A DNA stretch of 64,000 nt from positions 281,900,880-281,964,879 of the forward strand of contig CM046874.1 in NCBI GenBank assembly GCA_025667525.1. Reading direction: 5' to 3'. Made by a program: the position numbers and the translations under genes. How positions within the stretch are numbered: position 1 is the stretch's first letter; each line of letters begins with the position of its first letter. The notes beneath the pieces are model-generated. The model saw nothing but the letters and a program-made list of their open reading frames with translations, had not been told where the DNA came from and made no database searches. The stretch comes from Glebionis coronaria. Its lineage: Eukaryota > Streptophyta > Magnoliopsida > Asterales > Asteraceae. This document shows positions 1 to 11,943 of the stretch, piece after piece.

Positions 1-2091
1 TCTACTTCATAAATAAAAAAATTAAAGTCTAACATGGAGGATTCAAGAAATGTTATGAAGATGAAAAGGGATTGTTTTGAGCTGACAAACACATCCCAAA
101 CAGTTTATTAGACTCATACTCATTTCTACAAAATCCCTCAATTCTGCTGATGTATCGGATGAACCATAACACGTGTCAAAATCCTATTGGCTGCAACACA
201 TCACAATTAACCTATTTCCTCTTCAATTCCTATATAAATACACCTTTCCCCTCACTTAATTACACACATTAATTACATTAATAAATCAGTTAGGAAAATT
301 AGTTAGTTTCTCAATTCAGTTTTAACTAGCTTAAATTTGGTAATCTATTTTAATCCAATTAAGCTTTCGTAATCATTTCATTTCTAAGAAATAAAAATCA
401 AATCATGTTTTCATTCATTTTACCGTGTTACTATTCAATAATCCAATTTATTGAAATAAGTTGGCTCAAAGCTTGTTTAGTGATCCTGTTTGGGAAATTG
501 ATAATCTTTTAGGTGATTTCATGAGAATGCAGGTTTAGTGGTATTGGAAATGTTTTGATTCTTACGAATAAGCTAAAAGGAGCTTATTTGTGGTGAATTA
601 ATTATAAGCACTCGGTAAATGAGGGTAATAAGGATTAATTAGATGATATATTGATTTCAGCTTATCTTCATCAAAAGAGGCCTGGATTACAGTGTAACTC
701 CTTTTATTTTTCAAGACTTGTTCATTTGATAGAATTCTAGTATTTGTAGAGTAAAGTATATATAATCTAGTTTAATTCAGTCTCATTTGATTACCTGAAC
801 ACTTGTTTTCAGCTTTTTTTTCAATAGATATCAAAGTAGCTTAGTAGATTTCTATAATAGTCCTAAAACTAGTGTTTGGAATAAGGCATTTGAGGTGATT
901 TAGTTTTGATAACTAGCTAAGACTATTAGCACACTTTGAACACATGTAATAGGGAGATATTCATTTGAATCAATTCAAGTCAACTGAATTATCAAAAAGG
1001 GTAAACTGCTTATACCTAGTTTGGGTCAATTTTTTGTTAACTTTGAAGCTGGATATCTAGTAGGATAATTGGAATTAAAACAAGATAAAAGTTGATTTAG
1101 AAAGCCTAAACACTGTACTTTCTCTGTTTTAGATTGCTTGCACTATAGCTTATTGTAAATCTAGTTATAAGCCATTAAATAAGTTGTATTCACTAGGCTT
1201 TTATAATAAGAAGTTCATTGATTTTCCTTGAGTCGTTTTTTATTCCAAGTTTGTTAACTAGCTTAAAAAGTGATAAAAATATTGCTCAAGTAATATAGGA
1301 AGTGAAATGGTAAAGTTTTGAAATTGGCTTATTCTCATAAGCTGAAATTAGCTTATTAAGTGAATCAGCTTATTTCTAGAGCTTATTCCAAACCTTTGAG
1401 TTTCAAACCATTTTTCCAGCTAATAAACATTTTATAAAAGATTGAAGTGATTTGGTTAAGCAAAAATTCTTAACTCTATTTTGTAAAAGTTCATAAAATC
1501 CATTTAAGCACTTTTAGCTTATTTCTACAAATAAGCTCGTTATACCCTAGCTTAAATTCGATTTTAGAAAGTTTGGAACATGTTTCAACTTATTTGGTTG
1601 CCTTAGTCACAAGATTTAGCTTATATTTGAGCTTATGCCTGTTTTTCAAATTTGATACGATTGTCACTTACGTCCTTGGAGTTTGTTGAGGTTGTTAAAA
1701 TTGATTAGACAATTAGGACCTTATAGTTAGGAGTTAGTTGCAGTTAGGTCCTTTTATCAAAGTATAGTTGGACTCATTTAAGTTTGTTCGGCTTGTTTGT
1801 TTCTGTTTGGGTCATTTACATTTCTATTGGATTTAGTTGTTTGATTGGATTTACTTAGTGTAACTCTCGTAACCCATTAGTGTTAGAATCTATTACAATA
1901 ATAGTATTAAATATAAAATATAATAATAGTTTTTTACCACGGTTTCCGTGCACTTTATTATTAAATCTTTTATAGAAAGTAATTATAATTCCAAACTCGT
2001 AATCGTAAACCAAAACTGAAAAGTCGAAACAATTAAACCGGATTTCCATTCAAATCGAGCTGAAAAATGAACTGTACTAAAACAAATATTA
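1..2091 (+). mobile_element. 5' LTR (right part) of element H, cut by the window edge
   Basis: This AT-rich stretch has no supported ORF and ends at ...AAATATTA, directly before a tRNA-Asp primer site. A promoter-like block lies near its start: ATTGG at about 186-190 and TATATAAATA at 231-240, followed by a pyrimidine-rich stretch. Many AAGCTTATTT-like words recur through the rest, as they do in the LTRs of element A. The terminal TATTA matches the sense-strand end of A's LTR, so H probably belongs to the same TA-ended group. The left LTR boundary and target duplication lie outside the window. The LTR identity is inferred from its end and the primer site, because no second copy is present. 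Confidence 0.5.
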
Positions 2092-2094
2092 AAA

Positions 2095-2109
2095 TGGCGC
2101 CGCTGCCGG
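2095..2109 (+). other. Primer binding site of element H (tRNA-Asp)
   Basis: TGGCGCCGCTGCCGG lies three bases after the LTR end. It is complementary, with one mismatch, to the 3' end of plant tRNA-Asp(GUC), whose known complement begins TGGCGCCGTTGCCGG. Confidence 0.75.
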
Positions 2110-2944
2110 TTTCACATTTGTAGTGATTGACGGGTTTTCGTGGAGAGATTTTGGCATTTTGGAGATGCGTTCCTAGTTAACGTTATTTTTGTGCATTCAA
2201 ATAATAATAATAATAATAATAATAATAAAGTGATGGTTTAAAAAAAATAAAAAAAATAAATAATAATAATAATAATAATAAAAATAAAAATAATCATAAA
2301 AACAATTTTTTTTCCAACAAAATTATACAAAAAAATAGAAAAATAAAAAAACAATTTTTCCTAAAAAATTGTACCCAAAAAATTATAAAATAAAAAACAC
2401 AAAAATATTATCTTGTATATATACCATTTATTTTTCTATTTCGTTTTCTTTCGGTTTTCTTTGTGAATATATCTTCTTCTAAAAAATAAGAATACAAAAA
2501 TATTTTCTCTTATATTACATAGTACGTATACATAGATACGAATCTTAATGCACATATTTCCATAATTATAGCTTTTCTATAAACCATGCTTATTGTCGAT
2601 CCGATAATTTCACGTGTATCGATCAAAGACAAAGGTCAAAATAGATAAATACTGTGATACCACTTGAACTTGACTGAAAATACACCGTGTGAAGGATTTA
2701 AGGGAAAACGCATTTAAACCTGCGTTTTGAAAGGACAAACGGTTCTTAACTCGCTTCGCGCGTACCTTTACCCTTCGCTCTTTTGTGTTTTTCAAGATTG
2801 TGAGAGTAAGGTAACGGTTTGCCAAAACAAGTAATAATTATATACATATACTTTTGTGAGTTTACTTATTGAAACCTTGAGAGGGTTATCCATACCCTTT
2901 CAAAGTCGATGAGGGCATTCCCCTCATTCCGTGTTTTTGTTGGT
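2110..2944 (+). other. 5' leader of element H with (ATA)n and A-rich low-complexity DNA
   Basis: This is noncoding DNA between the primer site and the gag start. It holds an AAT microsatellite at about 2201-2229 and further AT-rich repeats to about 2480. The stretch just after the primer site resembles the leader of element A read on its own strand: a cgattgacg...ttcgtg stretch, then a gcgttc...aacgtt motif. Confidence 0.5.
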
Positions 2945-2986
2945 ATGCACACTCGAGCGCATGAAAATTTACCTGTGCGTCCTTAG
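2945..2986 (+). pseudogene. Start of an Athila-like gag in element H, truncated
   Basis: An ATG opens a short frame beginning MHTRAHENL, which matches the first residues of A's gag (MRTRAHTYI). It meets TAG at 2984-2986, and the similarity ends within about 30 bp. The following DNA belongs to a different element (G) on the opposite strand. H therefore appears to be a truncated copy joined to G by rearrangement or deletion near 3000. The match is short, so confidence is moderate. Confidence 0.45.
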
Positions 2987-3000
2987 GCTCTTTCTAAGAG

Positions 3001-3783
3001 GAAGAATCGTAATACCGTGACGAGTCGAGACGATCCCGAGAATCATGATCTTCATACAAATACGATTGTTTTGCCATCCTCTGCGCTTTCCCCCTTTTTG
3101 ACAAGGTGCTTTAATTTACCAGACTTTACCAAGCTCTCAATGTGCTTTTGTAATTGGATGCACTCATTAGTCCCGTGTCCTTTTTCTCCATGGTACTCAC
3201 AATGCCTATTTCCTATGCGCCTTTCCACCGGGGTGGTCATTGGTAGAGGTTTTGGGAAACTTGCGCCTTTTGATAGGAATATTTCTCTCATGGTCTTTTT
3301 TAGAGGTGTGAACGGCGATGCCGCGTCCCCCTCTCTTATTTCCATGGTAATCGAGGTTTCGTGAGTTACCTTGGCTATTAGGCTGCTTCTTGGTCGGGTC
3401 CTGGGATATGTAGTTCGGGGTGGTTTACCTGCTGTCTGCAGCTGCGACTTCCCCATGTATGAAAGATCTTACTTGTCGCATTACTCCATCGAAGGTTTCT
3501 GGAGTTCTTTCGTTTAGCTTTCGTATCAGATCTTGTTTGGTTATCCCGGCCATGAAACAAGATACTTTTAAAATTTTGGGACATTTCTTGATCTGGATGC
3601 ACTCGTTTTTAAAACGCTCTACGAAATCTTCCAGGTACTCTCCCTGATTCTGTTTGACTCTTGCGAGTGACACAACGCTCTTGTCGCACTTCTTTTGTTG
3701 CGTATAGTTTCTTCTAAAATCATTTCTTAGTTCTTCGAATCCGCCGATGGATCGGCGTGGGAGTCGGTCGAACCAATTTCGTG
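3001..3783 (-). pseudogene. Tat-lineage gag, C-terminal part (element G)
   Basis: On the minus strand this continues the gag begun at 16510-15593. It starts with the ARNWFD-type motif typical of Tat gag, then a helical capsid region (frame 3673-3425, including EYLEDFVERFKNECIQIKKC). In another frame (3456-3052) it has a CCHC knuckle of the form CEYHGEKGHGTNEC followed by a Lys/Leu-rich tail. The two frames overlap, so there is at least one frameshift plus stops. No protease or polymerase follows. The gene is split from its N-terminal half by element A, which sits inside the codons around VGN/ARNWF. It is clearly Tat-like gag, non-functional. Confidence 0.75.
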
Positions 3784-3788
3784 CATTA
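3784..3788. repeat. Target-site duplication of element A (left copy)
   Basis: CATTA here and at 15588-15592 exactly flank element A. Rejoining the flanks across one copy restores the reading of the interrupted gag, which supports these ends. Confidence 0.9.
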
Positions 3789-6705
3789 TAATACTTGGGT
3801 TTTTTGCAAACTCCTTTTATTGTCTATTTTCGTTCCACAAGTCGACTCGAATTTGATATTCAATTAACGTGGAGATTTATTGTTTTTGGTAACGTATATA
3901 TTTTTTTTTGGTATTTTTAAACTAAGAATTAAATAACTAATAACTAATTTAAAATAATAAAAACTATTTTAACTATATTTAAAAACTATTAAAACTAATT
4001 TGAAAATTGATTCGAACTTTTAATAAAACGTAAATATAATTAAATGAAAAAAATACTTTCAAATAAAACTTAACCAAACTAAAAGCTTTTAAATGACAAT
4101 TATTTTAAAACAAAAAGAATTTATAAAATTTAAACTAAATTTAAAACTATTTAAAATTTCTAAAAGTAAATAAAATGAAAATATTTTTTTATCTTTTTAT
4201 ATTTTTTATAAAAACTGAATCAAAGAAAACTATTATAAATCCTTTTTAATTAAAATTAATAACAATAAAACTTGTATTAAAAACTAAATAAACAAAACTG
4301 ACAGCTTTAAATAAAAAACCTATATAAAGTTAATGATGCAAAGTAATACACAAAAAGGGTCCTAGAACAGATGGTTATGCGTGTTGGCTGATGAGCGCGA
4401 GGTCGAGGGATCGAAACCCAGCAGACCAGATTTTAGCTATTAATTAATATTTTTGACTTTTTTGGACATTAGAACAATCATAAAAACCCACAGACCAAAT
4501 GGGTCTGTGAACTTTATCAACAAACAAGAAAACCCCAAATAAGCTATAAGCACCAAATAAGCAGTGAACTAAATAGCTAATACTAAATAACCCAAATAAA
4601 CCTAATGGAAAAAGCAAATAAAATAAGCAGTTTAAACCAAAATCAGATAAGCTATATCAAATATACCAAAAACGCAGGCAAAAAGCAATCACCAAAATAA
4701 GCTAATACTAAACAGAAACATTAACCTAACAATTAAAGGTAGATTTAAATCAAACTTCCAAATAGTACTATAAACTAAAACAAACTAAGCAGATTTAAAA
4801 GGTAACACTAAATCAATAAATCAACAAATTATAAGCAGATTTAAAAGCATATTCAAACAGTACATAACAAAAGAAAAATTAAAAAGAAGATTTGAGACCT
4901 GGTGTCGATTTCTGTTGGGTAGAAGAAGCGGCGCTGAGCCGTATTTGAACAAATCCGAAACAAACACCTCCTTATTACCCACCGAATATCATCAACATCA
5001 TCATCTCGATCCACTCGAACCAATAAACCAAACAAACCAAAAAAATAACCGAACAGGAACAATACCTTTTATAATCTTCACAGTGGGGAAAGATATTTCA
5101 CTTTCTCTTTATTTTTTTTTTAATTTTTTTATAATAATAATAATAATAAAATGCGAACAGTAGTATTAAAAAGCAGTTTAAAGATTAAAATTGAATTCGA
5201 CAGAAATTAAAAATAGACAAATTAAATAAATTCAACTTTTCATAAATAAGATAAAAAATTACAATTGATTGAAAATAAAAATTACATTAAACCTAATCTA
5301 ATATTGCAGAAAATTAAATAAAGAAAAAGTGCTCTGATTACATATTTGGAGGGGTTTTTTATAGGAGAAACCCTCAAACCCTCTTGGTAGCTTCATCATT
5401 AAGCATTCAATCTTGGCCCTTAAATCTTCTCTTCTCTCTCTTCTCTTCAAATCAACGGCTGAAATTTATCCAAGTATCACACGGATTGCCCTCGTGGCGG
5501 TTTTGTGTTTCTTGTGTTTGTTTAGGCTGATGTGGAGGTTTATTATTGGAAGGATTTTGGTGATGATTTGCATCCACCAATCAAGAGAAGGGATATCTGC
5601 CACGTCGGATAGGATTTGAGGACCACAGTTGGTGTTATCTCCGATTTTTGTGGGGATTTATTTCCCAAGTGTGTGAATTACACACTTAAACAAAAAGCCC
5701 CAAAAGTTCGTTGGTAAAGTTTTGATGTTAAGGTGAATTAGGGTTTGATATGGTAGGGTAAAAACTGGTTTGGGGAATTCGTTTGGGAGAGAGAGAGTGG
5801 GTGAAAAGCCTTCTTGTTTGTAACGAACAAATAATGGGGATGGGGTAAGTGGGTAAATAAAAACGTTTATTTATTAAGTGTGAGTGGGGTGAGTCGGTTT
5901 GGGTAAAACACGTGTGAGGGGAGTGTTGATTGAGTGTGAGTGTGGGCTTTGACTAGTTGTGAGGTGAGATATATGAGGGTTGACTAAAACATTTGACTAG
6001 CAAATCTTATATCCTCGTTTCATTTGTTTCAACGAAAATGGGCTTGTGGGGCTTTTGGTTGTTTAACCCAAAATGATAAGTATAAACTCCATCCGTTTTA
6101 CATATGATTTAGCCAAATGGGCTTTGTGGCCCAAATTCTCTTTCCCATCCGTCTTATAAATCAATTTTGGGCCTAGGTGGTTTGTTTTGCTCAATTGCAA
6201 ATAAACATTTCCTCAAATGGGCTTTTGGGCCCTTCATGGACTTTCATATGAAAACTCCATCCGTCTTATATTTGTTGTTTTGGGCTTGAAAATTTGGCCT
6301 TGACCCAAAAGTTAGTTAACTTGAACTCCTTAATGGGCTTTTGGGCCCATTTACCCAAATGTAGGACCCACAAACTCAAATATCGTCAAAAAGGAATAAA
6401 TCTGCTAAAGTCGAGCTCGATTTCAGCTTCCTTGATCATTTCTTCAAAACCGTGTTGAATTGTCGGTTTTCGTGAACTTGGGCACACTTTTGGTCTTTGA
6501 CTTTGTCTTTGATATTTTTCTTGGACTTTTCTTCAATATTTGACCGTGAAATCCCGTGTTTTCTTTCCTTTTGATCATTTGTACCTATTTAACACAAAAA
6601 CACAAAACCACGCGTAATTCCGACATTTACGATATAAAACACATGATTAGGTCTTGTTTTTCCTTGATTTTAGTGGCAAAAGGATAAGTGTTTACACACT
6701 TATTA
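3789..6705 (-). repeat. 3' LTR of element A
   Basis: This 2917-bp copy pairs with 12687-15587; the two differ by scattered substitutions and small indels. It contains a tRNA-like segment (about 4372-4429), a CACAGACC/GGTCTGTG hairpin (4489-4509), and many AAGCTTATT words. A TATA-like element on the minus strand lies near 5350-5365. A stretch rich in tggGCTTttgGGCCC words lies at about 6040-6350. Several AT-rich ORFs here are not supported as genes. Confidence 0.9.
4372..4429 (+). other. tRNA-like segment in the LTR of A (box A/box B-like)
   Basis: The segment has a D-arm-like TGGCTGATGAGCGCG, then GGATCGAAACC, which matches the box B consensus GGTTCGANNCC at nearly every position, and ends in an ACCA-like 3' end. 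No anticodon arm can be folded, so it is not a tRNA gene. The same block is in the other LTR at about 13268-13324. It may be a tRNA- or SINE-derived fragment. Confidence 0.35.
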
Positions 6706-6719
6706 AATCTCCTACACTT
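6706..6719 (-). other. Polypurine tract of element A
   Basis: On the minus strand it reads AAGTGTAGGAGATT directly before the 3' LTR. The position and purine content fit the plus-strand primer of an LTR retrotransposon. Confidence 0.75.
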
Positions 6720-8662
6720 GACCATTGCAATGACCCCATGCAATGCATAGTTTTAAAGCATAAAGTTACATTTTTCTCATAATTAATCCATCTCGGCCTT
6801 TATTAAGATATACTAATACTACTACGATGAAAAGATAAAAATTTAGAAGGAGACAAAAGTTATAACAATTTATTAACTCGGAAATTATTTGATGGAAGAA
6901 ACTCGTAAAGAAATCTAAGACTAGAATTAGGGCTTTGGTATCATGAATATAAATCACCCTCAAGTTTCACGTTCCCCATACCAATCTTAAAATTGAGATC
7001 ATTGTTTACCATAAGTTCTCAAGTTAAAACCACTTATATAAGATAATTGTGTAAACTCTTTCTCCAATTCCTACTTTGTATCTCTAGATTTTATTGATTG
7101 TCATTCACCCGTAGGCTCATTTGACTTATTCGATAATTATTATTCCAAAAATGAAGGCCAAACGGTGCAAACCCGACACTCAAAACCTAACCTCGTCCTA
7201 AAAAACGTTGTTACTAAAGTAAGCCCACATCAAGGATGATTTAACACGATTTGGGGAATAAATTCCCGGACCCAAAATTTGGCCAAATAGTACTACTTAT
7301 TAATTATTCCTCAAAAGTCATGTAGACTTTATGTGGAGTTTAGCAAATTCACATCATATACCCTTAGGCTCTTTAAGATGTAAAAATGCTCCCCGTCTAT
7401 TGTCCACACCCTAAGGCTCCTTGAATGTTAAATGAGGGAATTGATTTTTGATCAATTTTTATTCAACACTTACCATGCCATACACCATAAGGCTCTAATG
7501 ACAAGGTTCGTGCTACATGCCCCACACCCTAAGGCTCCTAGAGGTCATGTTTTAATCTTATTCTTTCTTTATTTGTGATATATATAGTAGGCCAAATTCC
7601 GCGGTCCCATGGTCTGAATACCTCCTACTTAGTGGTTATGATCCACCTTAGTCGGAAGTCCACAACGCTGGCACCCTCAATGTGTTCATGCTTTAATTAC
7701 AAGGAGAATAAATATTTGGCTAAGAGTTAAGATATAGAATCGACACCGCAAAAATCCTCATTTATTAAGCAATTAAATATACAAGCGGAAAGAAAGAGCC
7801 ACAAAAACTCATATAAGCAAAAATTAACCCTTAAACTTATTATTAACTCTATCATCTCTCGTTCTCCACAATTTAAAATCTCAAGGAATGAGACTCGTGG
7901 ATGCTTAGCCTAATAAACCAATTAAGGTCCATATGGTTAAGGATAATAGCTAGAGTAAACTTGGATAAGTAAACTCGGGTTGAGTCAAAATATTCACGAC
8001 GGGCCTAATATATCAAAGATATCAAAACTTGTTAAAACCATTTTATTTATTTATATTTTTTTTACTTTATTCTTTAAATGGAAATTATTAATACGATACG
8101 ATGACAAAAGGAAAATAAAAATACTAATAGGCCAAAATAGATCAAAAATTTGAAAAACGTCAATTTTTTTTTAAATTTTCCGGTTAAATGGGGTCAAATT
8201 CATGGAAAAGTCCACTAAAATTTCGATAGAAATCCCCCCTACACTTAATATAAACATTGTCCTCAATGTTTAAGCATGTGGGAGAATAAACTCCCCTACA
8301 CTTAGGACATTGAGTACGTTGTTTAAAATTGAGCTAAGGAAAGGACAACTAAAGTGATTACATTCATTCACGTTTTATTTATATACAAGTATGAACCATA
8401 ATAGCAAAAACTTAACGAAGGAACCAGGTACACGGGAAACACGGGAACACGGGTCGCGTCAAAAGTACCAAAAGTGGATCATTAAGCACATGTCCCTGCA
8501 CACAACATCACAACACAAACAACCTACTTGGCTCCCCCTACACTTATTGGTGAAAACGGGTGAAGGCGAAAAAGGGTGGAAAGGGTAAAAATCTAACCTA
8601 GTTAAACGATGCTTGATTTAATTATCACGAGTCTCTAGCTCGACTCGGATTCCCGAATGTCA
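6720..8662 (-). other. 3' noncoding region of element A
   Basis: About 1.9 kb between the end of the protease frame and the polypurine tract, with no convincing ORF. It holds extra polypurine-like copies (minus-strand AAGTGTAGGGG, at about 8234-8246, 8293-8303 and 8533-8545). It also has two hairpins (8251-8272 and 8280-8295) and four degenerate copies of a CACCCTAAGGCTCC-like motif between about 7360 and 7550. The same arrangement of purine tracts and hairpins recurs in C and D. Confidence 0.65.
8251..8295 (-). other. Conserved double hairpin in the 3' noncoding region of A
   Basis: TAAACATTG pairs with CAATGTTTA across a 4-nt loop (8251-8272). GGGAG pairs with CTCCC across a 6-nt loop (8280-8295). 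Polypurine-like motifs lie on both sides. Equivalent hairpins occur at 32802-32840 in D and 53285-53327 in C. Confidence 0.55.
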
Positions 8663-10789
8663 TCATTCAAATGGGAAAGTCATGGGAAAATCGAGATTTC
8701 CAAGGGAGGAAAATCTCTCCATGATAAACGAGTGAAACAAAGTCATAAAAAGCATACCCCATAAAAATCCACCCGGGTCAAACACATAATTTCCATCACA
8801 AAAGGAAATAAACCCCGAGGTGGTACGCAAGTCAAAGAAAAGTAGGGTATCCTTAGGCAAAAGTCTCTTACAAGGAAAGGTAAGGTGGTATGGCAATGAA
8901 AGCACAAAATTCTCTATTCTGGGATCAAACACCGGTTCCTTAACGGGAAAATAGCAAGAGGTGTTGACATTTAAGCTCAAAATATCATCAAAATCCAAAG
9001 TGGGAAAGTCGTGCTCCTCCAAACTCGATGTGAAAACATAAGTATCGTCGGAGTCACAGGAAAACTCTTCCTCATGAGGAAAATAGGTATTTAGAAAGAT
9101 ATCTAAATCCTCCTCAAATGGAATAACATCTAAATTAGGAATGATCTCTAAGAGTGGAGGATCCTCCTCAATAGTCATGACTTCTAAAATTGGGGTATAA
9201 AAGTCAAAAGGAGTCTCCATAGAAGAATCACTCGTAGAGATATGAGGTGCATTAAGATCATGGGGTGGGTCATCAAAGTTAATGAGATCACTTAAAGAAG
9301 TGTCATCATCGTAGGTATCAAAGATTGGGGTATCATAAATGGGTGAGTCAAAAGTGGGTGGGTCAAAAGACGAGTCGTCTAAGCCGAAAATAGTGTGATC
9401 ACTTGAAGAAGTGTCATCATTATAGGTATCATAAATGGGAGTATCAAAAATTTGAGGCTCTAAGGGAAGGGATGAATTTATCACAAAATCATTTTGATTA
9501 GACTTTTCAATTCCAAAAGGATTAATAAAAATCTCTTCATTATAATTAAGAACATCAATCATATTGACCGACTCTTTTCCAATTGATTTTGTTGTGATTT
9601 TTCCCATTATAAAAACTTGTTGTTCATCCCTAACCCTAAGAATTAACTCCCCTTCGACCACGTCAACTAAGGCTCTTCCGGATCGTAAGAATGGTCTACC
9701 AAGTATTAACGGAATACGAGGATCCATCTCATAGTCGACGACGACAAAGTCCACGGGAAAAGTGAATGTACCAACTCGAACAAAAACATCTTGGGCAATA
9801 CCAACGGGGTATGCGAGAGTTTGATTAGCTAACTCTAAAGTCATACGAGTCGGTACAAGGTCGGGTAATGATAATTGTTTCCAAACCGAAAGTGGCATAA
9901 GATTGATGCTAGCGCCGAGATCCGCTAAAGCCATACAATCATCAATTTGAGGAAACGAGCAAGGTAACACGAATCGTCCGGGATCTCCTAGCTTTTCGGG
10001 AAGCTCTTTGAGAAGAATCGTGGAACAATTCTCATTTAAACGGGTGTTCATGAGCTCAACCATTTTTTCTTTCTTATTAAGCAAATCTTTAAACATTTTG
10101 ACAAATTTTGGCATTTGAGCGAGTGCTTCAATAATACTAATGTTAACATTGACGTTGGAAATCATTTTCAAAAAATTGGAGACATGAACGTCATCTTTGG
10201 TGAGCACTTTAGCCTTGTCTAACCTAGAGGGATAAGGAATATTAGGCTTAGACTTTGAAGGTTGATAAGGAGAAGGACTCGCTTCTTGAACAACCGTAGG
10301 GATAGGCTCTTTGGGCAATGGAGCACTAGTACTAGGAGTGGTAGTGGGAGGGATCACCTAAGGGGGAGTAGGATTACTCATTATGACCTCCGATCCTTGT
10401 CTCTCCTTTATGGGCGAAGAGATGGAAGGTCCCACTAAAGTGGCTCCACTTCGAGTATTGATAGCACTCACATTAGAACGAGGGTTAATCTCGGTATTAG
10501 AAGGTAAGGCTCCTTGGGGTCGAAGGGCTTGCAACATAGTCAAAAATTTCTTATCGGTCGATTCTTACATCTCTTTCATAATTCGCTCATGGTCGGTCAA
10601 TTTTTGTAGAACCAAGTCCATTTGAGGATTATGCATTTTCATTTGATTGAACCCTTGATTAGGAAAACCTTGGTTTTGATATTGAGGTTGAAAACCGTTG
10701 TTATTATGAAAACCTTGGTTATTATTTTGAAACCCTTGATTTTGACCATAAAAATTCCCTTGATTTGCATTCCCTTGAAAATTACCCAT
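8663..10789 (-). pseudogene. Protease and acidic C-terminal extension of element A (gag-pro, 3' part)
   Basis: One minus-strand frame interrupted by stops at 10565-10567 and 10358-10360; the longest open part is 8663-10357, 564 codons. It begins with an Asn/Gln-rich linker, then a Pro-rich stretch. An Athila-type aspartic protease follows, with the active-site motif ALADLGASINLMP and the downstream ILGRPFL motif. The family's usual DTG/DSG is DLG here, as in other Athila/Tat proteases known to me. After the protease come about 330 residues rich in Asp/Ser with repeated IYDT/IFDT units. Conserved blocks FLNTYFPHE, CYFPVKEPVFDP and NYVFDPGG follow near a hydrophobic tail. No reverse transcriptase motif is present. 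The upstream gag is in a different frame. Confidence 0.8.
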
Positions 10790-10854
10790 TTGAGGACCTT
10801 GGTTCCTATTTTGGTATTGGGTATTTTGGGCGGGTGGGGGTGGTCTTTGTGGTG

Positions 10855-11943
10855 TTACAAAACCCGGGGAGCCAAATAATTAGTACTCTTGTAAGATAAA
10901 TGGTTAACATCAACATTAGGTTTAAATGGAACCCTTTCATTAGCATTAAAAGCACAAACTTGTTGTTGTTGATTATTGTAAACCTTGTCACAATTGAAAT
11001 ATGAATGTGGTCCACCACAAGTCTCACACGTTTCACAAGTTTCTTTCATGGCATTAACTTGACCATTAAGGGCATCGGTTTTTAGAGCAAGTGATTCAAC
11101 AAGCGAAGTGAGTGTATCGATTCTCTTGTCACTATCACTAGAACTAACACTTGCCATAGTGGCCCTAACACTTTTGGTTTGTACTTTAGCCTTGTTTTCA
11201 ATTATGGCCCAAGCCTCGTTCATTGATTTCACAAGAATATTGCCCCCCGCGGCACTATTAAGTGAGTCTTGGTCATTTAGAGTTAAACGATTGTAAAACG
11301 TATTTATTTGATGCACTTTAGTGAAACCGTGTTGTGGACATTTTCTTAAAAGCTCTTTAAATCGATCCCAAGACTCACTAAAAGTTTCCCCATATTTTTG
11401 CTCAAAGGTGATTATTTCATTCCTTAAAGAAGTGGTCCGTGATGGTGGGAAAAAGTAGTTTATGAACTTGGTCTCTAAGTCGATCCATGTGGTAATACTT
11501 TGGGGTGGTTCCTTATCAAGCCAATTCCGGGCTTGTCCCTCGAGGGAAAAAGGAAAGAGTTGCAAACGAATGGCCTCTTGTGGCACCCCATTGTATTTGA
11601 CAGTGTTGGTTAAATGGATAAATCTCTTGATATGATCATGGGGGTCATCTTGAGAACGACCCAAAAATGTTGTAGCGGAAACCATTTTAATTAAATCTGA
11701 TTTAAGTTCAAAATTATTTGCTCCAATTGCGGGGACAACGATAGCGTCATCGTTTTCCTCAACGTGTGATTGCAAAATCTCGAGCATAGGTCGGTTATCC
11801 GTTTCCATCGTATTGTCGAAAGCACGATTCTCGGGATCGGCTTGAATGACGGTCTTTTTGTTTTTCTTCTTCTTCTTCTTTTTGGAAGAATTGAAAGAAT
11901 TTGGTACACCACTCGGTATGTATGTATGCGCGCGAGTGCGCAT
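10855..11943 (-). CDS. Athila-like Gag of element A (362 aa, separated from protease by a frameshift)
   Basis: The start MRTRAHTYIPSG matches the gag starts of C, D and H. A Lys run at about residues 20-30 is followed by a retrotransposon gag/capsid domain: LQLFPFSLEGQARNWL at roughly residues 125-145, then SESWDRFKELLRKCPQHG and LNSAAGG. A short CCHC knuckle, CETCGGPHSYFNC, lies near residues 315-327. Gag would assemble the cytoplasmic particle and bind element RNA. The frame ends soon after NYLAP, where C and D read on; I infer a 1-bp loss near 10868. The protein itself is open over its length, so it might still be made as Gag only. Confidence 0.8.
   Translation of the reverse strand: MRTRAHTYIPSGVPNSFNSSKKKKKKKNKKTVIQADPENRAFDNTMETDNRPMLEILQSHVEENDDAIVVPAIGANNFELKSDLIKMVSATTFLGRSQDDPHDHIKRFIHLTNTVKYNGVPQEAIRLQLFPFSLEGQARNWLDKEPPQSITTWIDLETKFINYFFPPSRTTSLRNEIITFEQKYGETFSESWDRFKELLRKCPQHGFTKVHQINTFYNRLTLNDQDSLNSAAGGNILVKSMNEAWAIIENKAKVQTKSVRATMASVSSSDSDKRIDTLTSLVESLALKTDALNGQVNAMKETCETCETCGGPHSYFNCDKVYNNQQQQVCAFNANERVPFKPNVDVNHLSYKSTNYLAPRVL

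Noticed and set aside
10358..10360. Programmed stop between gag and protease in A
   Set aside because: C and D have no stop at the equivalent place, and A has another stop and a frameshift nearby, so simple decay is more likely.
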